Shown piece by piece: positions 54,217 to 63,425 of a stretch of 64,000 bases of DNA. Source of the DNA: Aquificaceae bacterium (GTDB lineage Bacteria > Aquificota > Aquificia > Aquificales > Aquificaceae); NCBI GenBank assembly GCA_026981975.1, contig JALSHV010000014.1, forward strand, positions 1 through 64,000, in the 5' to 3' direction. Numbering within the stretch: the first letter of the stretch is position 1; every line of letters starts with the position of its first letter. The notes below the pieces were generated by a model. The model was given only the letters and a program-made list of their open reading frames with translations, did not search any database and had not been told where the DNA came from. The position numbers and the translations under genes were made by a program.

Positions 54217-55861
54217 TAAAAACCTCCGCTTTGTCCAATTCTCTAAGGACTCCGACTATTGTGGAGGGCTTTATACCCGGCACCGTGACAAGAGCGTTTA
54301 ACAAAAGCTCTACTGTGAAAGGAGGTTCAACGTAAAGATCCGTAACTTTTCCGCCTTCAACTGTTGAAAATCTACCGAGATCCTCCGCAAATTTATCCGC
54401 AATATTTTTCTCTTCATTGTTCATTACATAAATAAGCGCTTTGTTCAAAATCTCTAATGCATATTCCCTGCGAGATACGGGCATAAAATCAAGACCAGTC
54501 TTTATATCTCTCAAAGTATTAACCGTATCTACAAAATCACTATAAGGAAGCCCGTATCTGGGAAGAACCGTAGAAACCTTCACATCGGCAAACCTGTTCA
54601 TAAGGGAGTTTAAAACATCTCCACAAGGCATGTATATTCTGTGATACAGCCTTATTTCCTCTTTTAGATTTGTAGATTTTTCGTTAAAAAGAGAACTGAA
54701 AAGTTCTGGAGTGAACAGATATCCTGTTTCCTCTTCATAGAGACAAAATCCCCCTACGGAAGGTGAAAAGTTGACAGGTATAAAACGGAGTCTGTGTCCC
54801 GTAGCAATGGTTACATTATAAGAGGGAAAATCTTCAAAAGTTCTTATCCTGCCGGATTTACAACCTGATTCTGAAAGACATCTTTTAACGGAGTAATCGG
54901 TAATAAACTGAACCTTGGTTTTCTGCTCGGAAAGGATAAAAGTGTTGTAAAGGCTGGCAAGTTCTCCTGTAAGGAGTATAACTGCGTCTAAGCTTTCCAA
55001 ACTGAAAAGAGTATCTTCTACAAGATTTCTTACACTGCTCCACTCATCAAGAGTTCCTATGTTTATTAAAAGAGCAACTCTTTTGTCCCTTCCTTCGTAT
55101 ATCCTCAGATACACATTCTTTAAAAGAACGGGAACCGAAGCGAACTTTGATACTCTGTAGAGATTTTCTTCTACTTCTTCAACAGGTTTGAACTCTTTGA
55201 GAACCTTCTCCCCTTCTGAAAGAACCACACGTATAGGTTTGGCTTTTTCTATAAGATTTTGAATAAAATCCTTGGTGTCTTTAAATCTCTGCTCCAATTC
55301 GATTTCTTCGTAATCCTTTACGTTTACAGAAACACTCTCAGATTCCAGAATGCTGAGAATTCCATCAAGAGTGCAGTCCAAACCCAAGATTTTTCCTTCA
55401 TACATCAGTATATTACAATCGGTGCTGTCCGATACTTCCACTAAAACCGTTTTTTTGCTGTTAGAAAGCTTAATAAGGGTATTAAGCAATCCGAGTTGAG
55501 AAGCTTCTTCTGGACCTAATTTGTGTAAGTAGCTTAATCTGTTCAGAAGTTCCAAAGGGTTAAAGGGTTTTCTTATAAAATTAAGTTCGGAAAATCCTAC
55601 ACTTCTGAGTTTTCTTTCTTCCTCTTCTCTGTCTATGAAGAAAAAAGGTAATGCTATTTTATCCTCTTTCCACGCATTGAGCCATGCCTTTACGTCCGCG
55701 TGATTTATCATGACAATGTCTACATCTGTAGAATATATGAGATCAGAGAACATTTTCTCATTAGCAGCTATAAGTAGCTTGTGTCCCGTTACATTGAAGA
55801 TATCTCCTAAGAGGGGAAATATTTCCCTATCTTTGTCAAGCAGAAGTGCTTTTACAGCCAT
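54203..55861 (-). CDS. Multidomain protein: pseudo-receiver-like N-terminus + ODP/flavodiiron-like metallo-beta-lactamase-fold region lacking metal ligands (tentative)
   Basis: KALLLDKDREIF...DIVMINHADVKAW...NFIRKPFNPLELLNRL; later VPVLLKNVYLRIYEGRDKRVALLINIG...GGFCLYEEETGYLFTPELFSSLF...YHRIYMPC. Confidence 0.55.
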   Translation of the reverse strand: MAVKALLLDKDREIFPLLGDIFNVTGHKLLIAANEKMFSDLIYSTDVDIVMINHADVKAWLNAWKEDKIALPFFFIDREEEERKLRSVGFSELNFIRKPFNPLELLNRLSYLHKLGPEEASQLGLLNTLIKLSNSKKTVLVEVSDSTDCNILMYEGKILGLDCTLDGILSILESESVSVNVKDYEEIELEQRFKDTKDFIQNLIEKAKPIRVVLSEGEKVLKEFKPVEEVEENLYRVSKFASVPVLLKNVYLRIYEGRDKRVALLINIGTLDEWSSVRNLVEDTLFSLESLDAVILLTGELASLYNTFILSEQKTKVQFITDYSVKRCLSESGCKSGRIRTFEDFPSYNVTIATGHRLRFIPVNFSPSVGGFCLYEEETGYLFTPELFSSLFNEKSTNLKEEIRLYHRIYMPCGDVLNSLMNRFADVKVSTVLPRYGLPYSDFVDTVNTLRDIKTGLDFMPVSRREYALEILNKALIYVMNNEEKNIADKFAEDLGRFSTVEGGKVTDLYVEPPFTVELLLNALVTVPGIKPSTIVGVLRELDKAEVFINPL

Positions 55862-56112
55862 TACTCTATCTCCTTCTTCTTTGCAGCTGTTTCAAGTAGA
55901 TTCAGCTGTTCTCTAAGGGTGTTAATTGATTGGATAACCATAAAAAAGGAATGTTCTACTTTAAGCAAAGCTGATTGAAAAGAAGGTTCATCGCTTAAAA
56001 GACGCAGTTCTCTGAATTTTCTGTAAAACTCATCAATTTCTGTTCCCCACTCTAATAAACGAATAACCACTTCCCTTGAAAGCTTTAAAGCTTCCTCTTT
56101 GCTTTTTGCCAT
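55861..56112 (-). CDS. Small helical protein of unknown function
   Basis: 83-aa ORF abutting 54203..55861 in the same orientation. Confidence 0.5.
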   Translation of the reverse strand: MAKSKEEALKLSREVVIRLLEWGTEIDEFYRKFRELRLLSDEPSFQSALLKVEHSFFMVIQSINTLREQLNLLETAAKKKEIE

Positions 56113-56133
56113 TCCTTCCCCCTAAGGTAAAAT

Positions 56134-57228
56134 TTATTTGCCCGATTTTTCTATAGCCACTTCTCCTCCCATACCTATTCTGAGTAAGTCCTTGTTCCCT
56201 TTAACGATTTTAACCTTAAGAGGAATTCTCTGAACCACTTTTGTAAACTCGCCGGCGGTTATATCTCTCGGAATAAGGGCAAATTTAGACGCTACCGCTC
56301 TTCCTATTTCTTCCACTACTCCTTCAAACTTCTCATCGGGAAAGGCGTCTATTTTTATGAAAACCCTGTTACCTTCCTTTACACCACGGAGTTTGGTTTC
56401 CTCCAATAAGACAAGTAAATAAATATCCTTAGGATCGTAAAGAGCATAGACAAATTGTCCCTGCCTTATTACCTCTCCTACACTTACGAACCTCTTAAGC
56501 ACATAGCCTTCTACAGGGCTTTTAAGGATTGTTTCCTCTATCATATTTCTTAAATCTTCCTCCTTTTTCTCAAGAGCTTCCAATTCCTTTTTAAGAGCTT
56601 CGGTTTTTTTATCCAATTCCCTTAACTGCTCCAGCTTTGCTAAAAGCACATCTCTCTCTTTAAGAGCTATTTTGTAATTCATTTTAAGACTTTCTTTTTT
56701 TCTCCTGAGAACTTTAAGCTCTGTTTCAACTTTTTCAAATTCTCTTAAAGGAATAACTCCTTTTTTGTGTAAATCTTCCAAGCGCCTTTTATCTCTTGAA
56801 AGCTGATCTATCTTAGCTGAAAGAGCTTCTATCTCCTTAGCGAGAGCTAAAGAGTTCATGCGGGCGATTTCAATTCTCCCAAGGATCTCCTTCTTTAAGG
56901 TTCTTTTTTTCTCTATTAGAGCTTCTATTTCTTTTTGCAGACGCTCTTTGTGTTTTTCTATCTCTTGCAGTTTTAGCTTTAAATCTCTGTCTTCAATTTT
57001 GGCAAGAGGTTCTCCTTTTCTAACTCTTTCTCCTTCTTCTTTAAAGAGTTTCACTATACGACCGTTCAGTCTTTTATAGGCTACTTTTGTGAAAGAATCA
57101 CTTTCCACAAAAACTGCGTTGGTTATAGCATGTGTAATTCTGTAGTGTATCCATTTTCCTCCAATTACAGAAAGCACTGCACCAACACCGAGAAAAAGGA
57201 AAAGTCCTAAGATTCTAAAACGCTTCAT
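56134..57228 (-). CDS. HlyD-family membrane fusion protein
   Basis: N-terminal TM, KVAYKRLNGRIVKLFKEEGERVRKGEPLAKIED, long coiled coil, LKSPVEGYVLKRFVSVGEVIRQGQ. Confidence 0.9.
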   Translation of the reverse strand: MKRFRILGLFLFLGVGAVLSVIGGKWIHYRITHAITNAVFVESDSFTKVAYKRLNGRIVKLFKEEGERVRKGEPLAKIEDRDLKLKLQEIEKHKERLQKEIEALIEKKRTLKKEILGRIEIARMNSLALAKEIEALSAKIDQLSRDKRRLEDLHKKGVIPLREFEKVETELKVLRRKKESLKMNYKIALKERDVLLAKLEQLRELDKKTEALKKELEALEKKEEDLRNMIEETILKSPVEGYVLKRFVSVGEVIRQGQFVYALYDPKDIYLLVLLEETKLRGVKEGNRVFIKIDAFPDEKFEGVVEEIGRAVASKFALIPRDITAGEFTKVVQRIPLKVKIVKGNKDLLRIGMGGEVAIEKSGK

Positions 57229-58489
57229 ACCCTACAACCTTATTAAGTTTAAACACTTTCAAAATCAACTCATAACGGTTCATCTTGAGGGTTCTCTCCG
57301 CCGTTGTAAGGTAGCTCTGAGCGTCAAGAATTTCCCTGTTTGTTCCCAAACCTGCCTTATACTTCTCCTTTGCTATTCTCAAGTGTTCTTTCGCCGATTT
57401 GAGTTGTTCTTCCGCTAACTTTATTTTCACTTTTACAGCTTTTATATCTTCAAGGACTGTTTTCAGTTCAAGAAGTGTTCTTCTTCGGGTTTCTTTATAC
57501 CTTTCAATGGCTTGCCTGTAAATTAGACGGCTTATTTCAAGAGATCGGAATCTTCTAAAACCGCTGAACAAGTTCCAGTGCAAAGCTAAGGAAACCGCAT
57601 ATCTGTCTTTCGGAAATAGATCTGACTCTTCCGTCCTTTGAAAGAAAGCGGATAAGATCAAACGAGGAAAAAAGTAAGAACGCGCTAAATCTATTGATTT
57701 TTCAGCTACGGTGATTTGCTGATTCAGATAAAGCAGAAGAGGTTTTTTCTCCACACGAGAAAAAGTTTGCTCAATTTCTTCATAGGAGATTTCTTTGTAA
57801 TCGGTAAGTTCCTCCACTTCATTAACCTTTTCTCCTATTAAATAGGAAAGATAATTTAAAGCTTTCTTATAATCAGCCTTAGCGGAAGCTAACTTTTCTC
57901 TTGCTTCGTATAACTTTACGTTTGTCTCAAGTATATCTTTGTAAGCTACTACACCTTCTCTGTAAAGCTCCTTTACATCTTCAAGATGGGCTTTTATACT
58001 CTGTATATTTTTTTCATGAATTTCTACCGCAGCTTTCGCCATTAGGGCTTTTACATAGGCTTCTCTTACTTTGTAGAGTATTTGCTGCTTTTTCTCTTCC
58101 ACCAAGTATTTGTAAGATTTCTCTGTGATTTTTTTGATCTCGTATTCTTCAATGGAAGAAGGATTGTAAATTTCCTGAAGAATCTGGAGAGTGAACTTAG
58201 GATAGCTTTCACGTTGAAATACAAACTCCCGAGGCGGAAAAGAGGGAAAGTTGAAGGCAAAGCTTTGCTTTTTGGAGAGAGTGTAAGATACTTCTATATC
58301 CGCACGTGGAAGGAATCTGCCAAAGTGTTCAAGTTTTTCAAGATGTTTCTTATCCAATTCTATCATCTCTATTTTCAACTGCTCAAAGTTCTCCAACGCT
58401 TTTCTTTCAGCTGTTTTAAGTGATATGCCGAAAGACAGAGAAAGAAATACTAAGAGAAAACACCAACTTCCTTTAAAACTTCTATCCAT
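57215..58489 (-). CDS. TolC-family outer membrane efflux protein
   Basis: Signal peptide, REAYVKALMAKAAVEIHEKNIQSIKAHLEDVKELYREGVVAYKDILETNV...KEKYKAGLGTNREILDAQSYL. Confidence 0.9.
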   Translation of the reverse strand: MDRSFKGSWCFLLVFLSLSFGISLKTAERKALENFEQLKIEMIELDKKHLEKLEHFGRFLPRADIEVSYTLSKKQSFAFNFPSFPPREFVFQRESYPKFTLQILQEIYNPSSIEEYEIKKITEKSYKYLVEEKKQQILYKVREAYVKALMAKAAVEIHEKNIQSIKAHLEDVKELYREGVVAYKDILETNVKLYEAREKLASAKADYKKALNYLSYLIGEKVNEVEELTDYKEISYEEIEQTFSRVEKKPLLLYLNQQITVAEKSIDLARSYFFPRLILSAFFQRTEESDLFPKDRYAVSLALHWNLFSGFRRFRSLEISRLIYRQAIERYKETRRRTLLELKTVLEDIKAVKVKIKLAEEQLKSAKEHLRIAKEKYKAGLGTNREILDAQSYLTTAERTLKMNRYELILKVFKLNKVVGYEAF

Positions 58490-59004
58490 TTTGATGAAAC
58501 CTCTTTGTTGCTTAGTATCAGCATTTCTATAAAATGACGGGCTGTTCCTAAGAGAATATGAGCTTTTATCTCGCTTTTTGACAGTCCTAAGAGTTCAAGG
58601 GATTCCTGAGTCTTTCTTAAGAAGATTTCCTTACTCTCCTTGTAAAATTTTTGAAATTCTGCACTTGTGCATATAGCTTCAAAAAATAAGATCTTTGCAA
58701 GTTCCCTCTCCTTTATCATGAGATCAAAGGTTCTTAGGAAAAGCAAAACTTTTCCTTGTTCTGAATTTCCTTCCCTTATAAGGGATATCCCATTTTCCAT
58801 AAGGGATAGAAGTTCTTCTTTGACGGTTTCCAGAAGGCTGAGAAGGAACTTTTCCTTACTTTCAAAGTAGAGATAAAAAGTGCCGTGAGCAAGTCCCGCT
58901 TTTTCTGTTATATCGGAAACCCTTGCACAGTGAAAGCCTTTTTCATAAATAACTTTTTTTCCTGCTTCTACCAGTTTTTCTCTGGTTTTTTGTGACTGAC
59001 TCAT
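58450..59004 (-). CDS. TetR/AcrR-family transcriptional regulator
   Basis: TREKLVEAGKKVIYEKGFHCARVSDITEKAGLAHGTFYLYFESKEKFLLSLL. Confidence 0.93.
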   Translation of the reverse strand: MSQSQKTREKLVEAGKKVIYEKGFHCARVSDITEKAGLAHGTFYLYFESKEKFLLSLLETVKEELLSLMENGISLIREGNSEQGKVLLFLRTFDLMIKERELAKILFFEAICTSAEFQKFYKESKEIFLRKTQESLELLGLSKSEIKAHILLGTARHFIEMLILSNKEVSSKWIEVLKEVGVFS

Positions 59005-59030
59005 CAGTTAGATAATATACCAGAAAAAGA

Positions 59031-60539
59031 TTACTCTTCTCTGAGCCAGATTTTTAAAAGAGCTGCTACCTTTTTGGGTTCCTTACGGGCTACTTCTGTA
59101 ACTGTTTTGACAGCTGCTATTTCTTTGGCGGTTTCTCTGAGTGCCTCCGCACCTACAATAGCGGGTATTTCCTCCTTAGGAGGTGGAGCTTCTACAGGGA
59201 CGGGTTTGGGCTTTCTTCTTAAAAAGCGAATAAGGGTAAACAAAAGCAGTAGGGTTATAACCGCTCCCACTACCACTGGAATTAGAAGTTTTTTCCACAG
59301 CGGTTGCGGAGGAATTTCTTCCGTTATCGGAGACGGTTTTTCAAAGGGAATTGCTACAACGGAAAGAGTATCACCTCTGGTAGGATTCAACCCAGCGGAG
59401 GCGAAAACTATCTTTTCTACTTTTTCCGTATCAATATTCTTTAATGAGCTGTTAACTATAACTCCTACGCTTATGCGTTTTATCTTAAGAGTAGGATCTA
59501 CAGAAACTATTTCTTTTTTACTGACTTCGTAATTTGTAATGGTTTCTTTTTTTTCCGTAAGAGTTCCTGTCTGCCCTTGCACAGCACCAGTAGCGGGGGG
59601 GATATTAGCGGTTGCACCCGGCACACCGCCCGGTGCTATTCCTGTAACTTTTTCCTTTTTCTTTTGCTCACTTACAACAGCTGTTTTATCGGGATCGTAT
59701 ATTTCTTCCCTTTTTTGAATTTTGGAAAAATCCAATTCCGCTGAAACCCTAACCTTTACATTACCAACCCCAAAGGCGGATTCCAAAGCACTTTGGATTT
59801 TCCTTTCAAGCCGTCTTTCAAAGTCCGATCTTATCCTTAGCTGTTTATCGGAAACAGCTTCTTCGCCTTCTTCAAGAGCGGCGGTAAGATTTCTTCCTTT
59901 GTCGTCTATGACTACCACGTTTTCAGGTTTGAGATTCTCCACACTGGCAGCTACTAAATTTCTTATAGCTGATACCTGTTGAGGACTCAAATCAGCACCC
60001 GCTTTAAGCTTTACAAAAACAGAGGCACTTGGTTCTTTTTCATCTCTTAGGAATAAAGACTTCTCCGGTAGAGCAATGTGAACTCTTGCATCTTCTATAC
60101 TACGAAAACGCAGAATTGTCCTTACAAGTTCTCCTTCCAAGGCTCTTTTGAAATTAACCCTCTGTTGAAACTCGGAAATACCTATTCCGCTTTTATCAAA
60201 CAGCTCGTAACCTATAATTCCTTTACTGGGAATACCTTTTGCTGCAAGCTTGAGTCTTATATCTCTTAACTCGTTTTCCGGAACCAGCACTGTTCTTCCG
60301 TCTCTTCCTATTTTGTAAGAAATTCCTTCTTTATCAAGCTCCGTCAGTATTGCGTTCATATCTTCAGGGCTTAATCCCGTGTAAAGAACAGAGTATTCGG
60401 GCTTGAGTCCGTAAAGAAGTAAAGTTATTAACAGGGATATAAGAACAGCAGGACCTATTACAATAAGGATTTTTTGGGAAAGCGGAAGGTTTGCAAATCT
60501 TTCCTGAAGATTTTTAAGAAACTCTTTCAGGTCAGCCAT
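59031..60539 (-). CDS. fliF: Flagellar M-ring protein FliF
   Basis: YSVLYTGLSPEDMNAILTELDKEGISYKI...EFQQRVNFKRALEGELVRTI...VHIALPEKSLFLRDEKEPSASVFVKL. Confidence 0.95.
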   Translation of the reverse strand: MADLKEFLKNLQERFANLPLSQKILIVIGPAVLISLLITLLLYGLKPEYSVLYTGLSPEDMNAILTELDKEGISYKIGRDGRTVLVPENELRDIRLKLAAKGIPSKGIIGYELFDKSGIGISEFQQRVNFKRALEGELVRTILRFRSIEDARVHIALPEKSLFLRDEKEPSASVFVKLKAGADLSPQQVSAIRNLVAASVENLKPENVVVIDDKGRNLTAALEEGEEAVSDKQLRIRSDFERRLERKIQSALESAFGVGNVKVRVSAELDFSKIQKREEIYDPDKTAVVSEQKKKEKVTGIAPGGVPGATANIPPATGAVQGQTGTLTEKKETITNYEVSKKEIVSVDPTLKIKRISVGVIVNSSLKNIDTEKVEKIVFASAGLNPTRGDTLSVVAIPFEKPSPITEEIPPQPLWKKLLIPVVVGAVITLLLLFTLIRFLRRKPKPVPVEAPPPKEEIPAIVGAEALRETAKEIAAVKTVTEVARKEPKKVAALLKIWLREE

Positions 60540-60540
60540 C

Positions 60541-60834
60541 TTACACTTGCATTCTCATGAGTTCCTGATAACCCTCCAGCAACTTGTTACGGATTTCAAT
60601 AAGAAGGTTAAGAGCTACTCCCGCTTTTTCAAATTCTATAACCATTCTGTGAAGGGGAATATCCTCTCCCCTGAGAACTGCTTCCCTTATTTCCTTAGCC
60701 TTCCCCTGCTGAGCGTTAACCCACTCTAAGAATTCTTTAAGGGTATTTGCAAAATCCTGTGCAGATTCTACTTTCTTTCCTTTTTCCTTTAAAAAGTTTT
60801 CAAATAAAGGTAAATTTATATTACCTATCTCCAT
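60541..60834 (-). CDS. fliE: Flagellar hook-basal body protein FliE
   Basis: FANTLKEFLEWVNAQQGKAKEIREAVLRGEDIPLHRMVIEFEKAGVALNLLIEIRNKLLEGYQELMRMQV. Confidence 0.92.
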   Translation of the reverse strand: MEIGNINLPLFENFLKEKGKKVESAQDFANTLKEFLEWVNAQQGKAKEIREAVLRGEDIPLHRMVIEFEKAGVALNLLIEIRNKLLEGYQELMRMQV

Positions 60835-61238
60835 AGCTCTATTACTCTGTTTGCCATTTCCTTAGTCATATTAAAAGCGTTTAAATTAGCTTCATAGCTT
60901 CTAACAGCGGATATCATATCAACCATTTCCCTTGCAAGATCTACGTTAGGAAGCTGAACAAAACCATTAGCGTCCGCTCTTGGATTTTCAGGATCGTAAA
61001 TTAATCTAAAGGGTGCATCTGATTCTCTAATAGCTTCTACGGAAACGGGGATTTCCCCTTTATCTACTCTTTTGGGATCATAGACCGCTCTGAATACTAC
61101 TTCCAGTTTTCTAAAGGGTTCTCCAGTGTTTTTATAAGATTCGTAATTTGCAAGATTAGAAGCTATAGTGTTCATTCTTATACGCTGAGCATACATACCG
61201 GAGGCGCTTATTTCAAAAGCACGAAATAGATCGTTCAT
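60825..61238 (-). CDS. flgC: Flagellar rod protein FlgC
   Basis: FEISASGMYAQRIRMNTIASNLANYES...VDLAREMVDMISAVRSYEANLNAFN. Confidence 0.95.
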   Translation of the reverse strand: MNDLFRAFEISASGMYAQRIRMNTIASNLANYESYKNTGEPFRKLEVVFRAVYDPKRVDKGEIPVSVEAIRESDAPFRLIYDPENPRADANGFVQLPNVDLAREMVDMISAVRSYEANLNAFNMTKEMANRVIELWR

Positions 61239-61609
61239 CTTTTACCTCCCCTTATTACTTTGTTGAGTTTGTTAAAACTACCGGTGATCATTTTCATATA
61301 AACTTCGTAAGCGATTCTGTTTTGGGCAAGCTTTGCCATTTCCTCTTCCAGACTTACGTTGTTTCTATCGTTTCCTATAAGATTTCTTTTAAGCTCAATA
61401 ACTTTAAAATCTTCTTTATGAGAATAAGTTATATGTTTGGGATTTGTTCTCTTCAAGGGTATTCTATTCAACTCTTTTAAAAAGGTTAAATCCTTAGCTC
61501 TGTAGTTTGGAGTATCAGCATTAGCTATATTGCTCAGCAGGATTTTATGACGCTTCCAAGTAAAATCCACATAAGGTTCAAGCTTTTTTACACTTTTAAA
61601 AATATCCAT
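61235..61609 (-). CDS. flgB: Flagellar rod protein FlgB
   Basis: RHKILLSNIANADTPNYRAKDLTF...NNVSLEEEMAKLAQNRIAYEVYMKMI. Confidence 0.93.
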   Translation of the reverse strand: MDIFKSVKKLEPYVDFTWKRHKILLSNIANADTPNYRAKDLTFLKELNRIPLKRTNPKHITYSHKEDFKVIELKRNLIGNDRNNVSLEEEMAKLAQNRIAYEVYMKMITGSFNKLNKVIRGGKR

Positions 61610-61610
61610 A

Positions 61611-63425
61611 TCAGCTTCCCCATAAGGTGAGTATAACCCTGCTCCATATATTATCTTTTTCTTTCGCTCTTTTTACAACCTGTTTTAACGTTTGTTGATC
61701 TCTGGAAGTTTCAGCTATGACCGCTAATCTGAATAAAGCCCACCAGTATTCCTCCGAGTTTTCATCAGCTTTGTGAAGTATTTTTTTGTAGAATTCCTCG
61801 GCGGTGGTTATATTACCTTTTGTGTATAAGAGATCCGCAATTCTCAAATACAGAGGAACAGCGTAGGAACTAAATCTAGGATCTTCAAAGTTAACTTCTT
61901 TCGCAATTCTAACCATCAAAGGAAGATCTGATTTCAAATAAGCTATGAGAAGAGTTGCTTCCTTTCTGTCCCTATCCTTAAGGAATTTCTGCGCTTCCTT
62001 GAGAATTCTTAGAGAATCTTTTAACTTGTTCCTTATTAAATACAATTTACCTTTCAAAAAGAGTTGTATTCCTCTATCCTCTAAGTGTGGTAATATCTTC
62101 TGCGCATCTCCATCTCCTAAGAAAACAAGACTCCTTGCAAGGAGTTCAAGACTTTTTTGATCACCGAACACTTTAAGAAAATTCTTCGGATTTACTTTAT
62201 AAAGACGAACTATAAGAGAGGCGGATTTTCTATTGTAATAAGAGAGTTCTCTTAGTTTATTCCTGAGTTTATAAACAAACTTCTTAAAAGAGAAAAGATC
62301 TCCTTCCAAGATGAACTCTTCAAGGTGTATCTTTTTCACTCTTAAAAATTTTTCTTCTTCTGGAGTTAATTTTTCGCTTTCCAGAGCAAAATAGTAAACT
62401 CCCAAGGCTGGAAGTTCTCCGTATGAATCTTCTACATTCAACCATCCCAGTTTAAGGAGTTGTTCTCTGTAATTACCTAAGTTTTTCCTGTAAACTTTAA
62501 GAAAATCACTGTAATACCAAAGAGAGGAAAAAAGTATCTGAGCTAATTTACTGTAAAAGAGATTTTCTTTTTCTACAAGTCTTTCAAGATTCCTATAGGC
62601 TTCTCTGTAATTTCCCGTTTCTAGATTTATAAAAGCTAAATAAAAGTTCGCTCTTTCCTTATATACTTTGAAGCTATCGTTTTTGACAGTCAGTTCTAAA
62701 TACAAAAGCGCCCTACGCCAGTTTCCTAATTTGTAATAAGAAACTCCTAATCTAAAAAGCAAATTAGCATCTTCCTTTAAATACGGATTTAGATTAAGAG
62801 CTTCCGTAATATACTCAACAGCTCTTTTGTATTTTCCTAAATTAAAATTATAGAAAGCTATTGTCATATAATAGAGATCAAGGAAATCGGAAGGAACCCC
62901 CTTAAGTCCCAATTCCCTGAGATAAGTGTATCCTTCCACTGTTCCTTCCAAGGAAGCTGCGTAACTGTATTTAATCATATACTCAGGCTTTTCTGTTTCT
63001 CCGTATAGATTAGCGTAGATATTCTTTGCGGTGTCATACCACTGAATAAGCAGATAAGAATCTGCAATAAACTCTCTTTGAACATGAATAAATCTGGGAA
63101 CTTTATAGTAAAAGGGATACTGATTCAAAAATCCTATGGAAGCTATGACTCCTTTTTTGCTTCCGAAAGCGTAAGAGTAAAGAGAGTAACTCTTTCCAAG
63201 ATACAGATAAGCAAGTTCACCGTATTGTGATAAGGGATCTACTTTATAGGCTTTTGAAAAGTAAAGGATTGCGTCTCTGTAGTTCAGAATTTCTAAGCTT
63301 TTAAGGCCCTTACGAAAGTATTTTTCGGACAAATTTTCGCTACGAATCCTTTCAGCATTATAAGAATAGGTTGAAACTAGAACTATCAGCAGAGCTACGA
63401 GAAGTTTTCTCAGAAGAAAGCTCAT
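61611..63425 (-). CDS. TPR-repeat protein
   Basis: Repeated AILYFSKAYKVDPLSQYGELAYLYLGKSY-type and AVEYITEALNLNPYLKEDANLLFRLGVSYYKLG units; signal-like N-terminus. Confidence 0.8.
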   Translation of the reverse strand: MSFLLRKLLVALLIVLVSTYSYNAERIRSENLSEKYFRKGLKSLEILNYRDAILYFSKAYKVDPLSQYGELAYLYLGKSYSLYSYAFGSKKGVIASIGFLNQYPFYYKVPRFIHVQREFIADSYLLIQWYDTAKNIYANLYGETEKPEYMIKYSYAASLEGTVEGYTYLRELGLKGVPSDFLDLYYMTIAFYNFNLGKYKRAVEYITEALNLNPYLKEDANLLFRLGVSYYKLGNWRRALLYLELTVKNDSFKVYKERANFYLAFINLETGNYREAYRNLERLVEKENLFYSKLAQILFSSLWYYSDFLKVYRKNLGNYREQLLKLGWLNVEDSYGELPALGVYYFALESEKLTPEEEKFLRVKKIHLEEFILEGDLFSFKKFVYKLRNKLRELSYYNRKSASLIVRLYKVNPKNFLKVFGDQKSLELLARSLVFLGDGDAQKILPHLEDRGIQLFLKGKLYLIRNKLKDSLRILKEAQKFLKDRDRKEATLLIAYLKSDLPLMVRIAKEVNFEDPRFSSYAVPLYLRIADLLYTKGNITTAEEFYKKILHKADENSEEYWWALFRLAVIAETSRDQQTLKQVVKRAKEKDNIWSRVILTLWGS

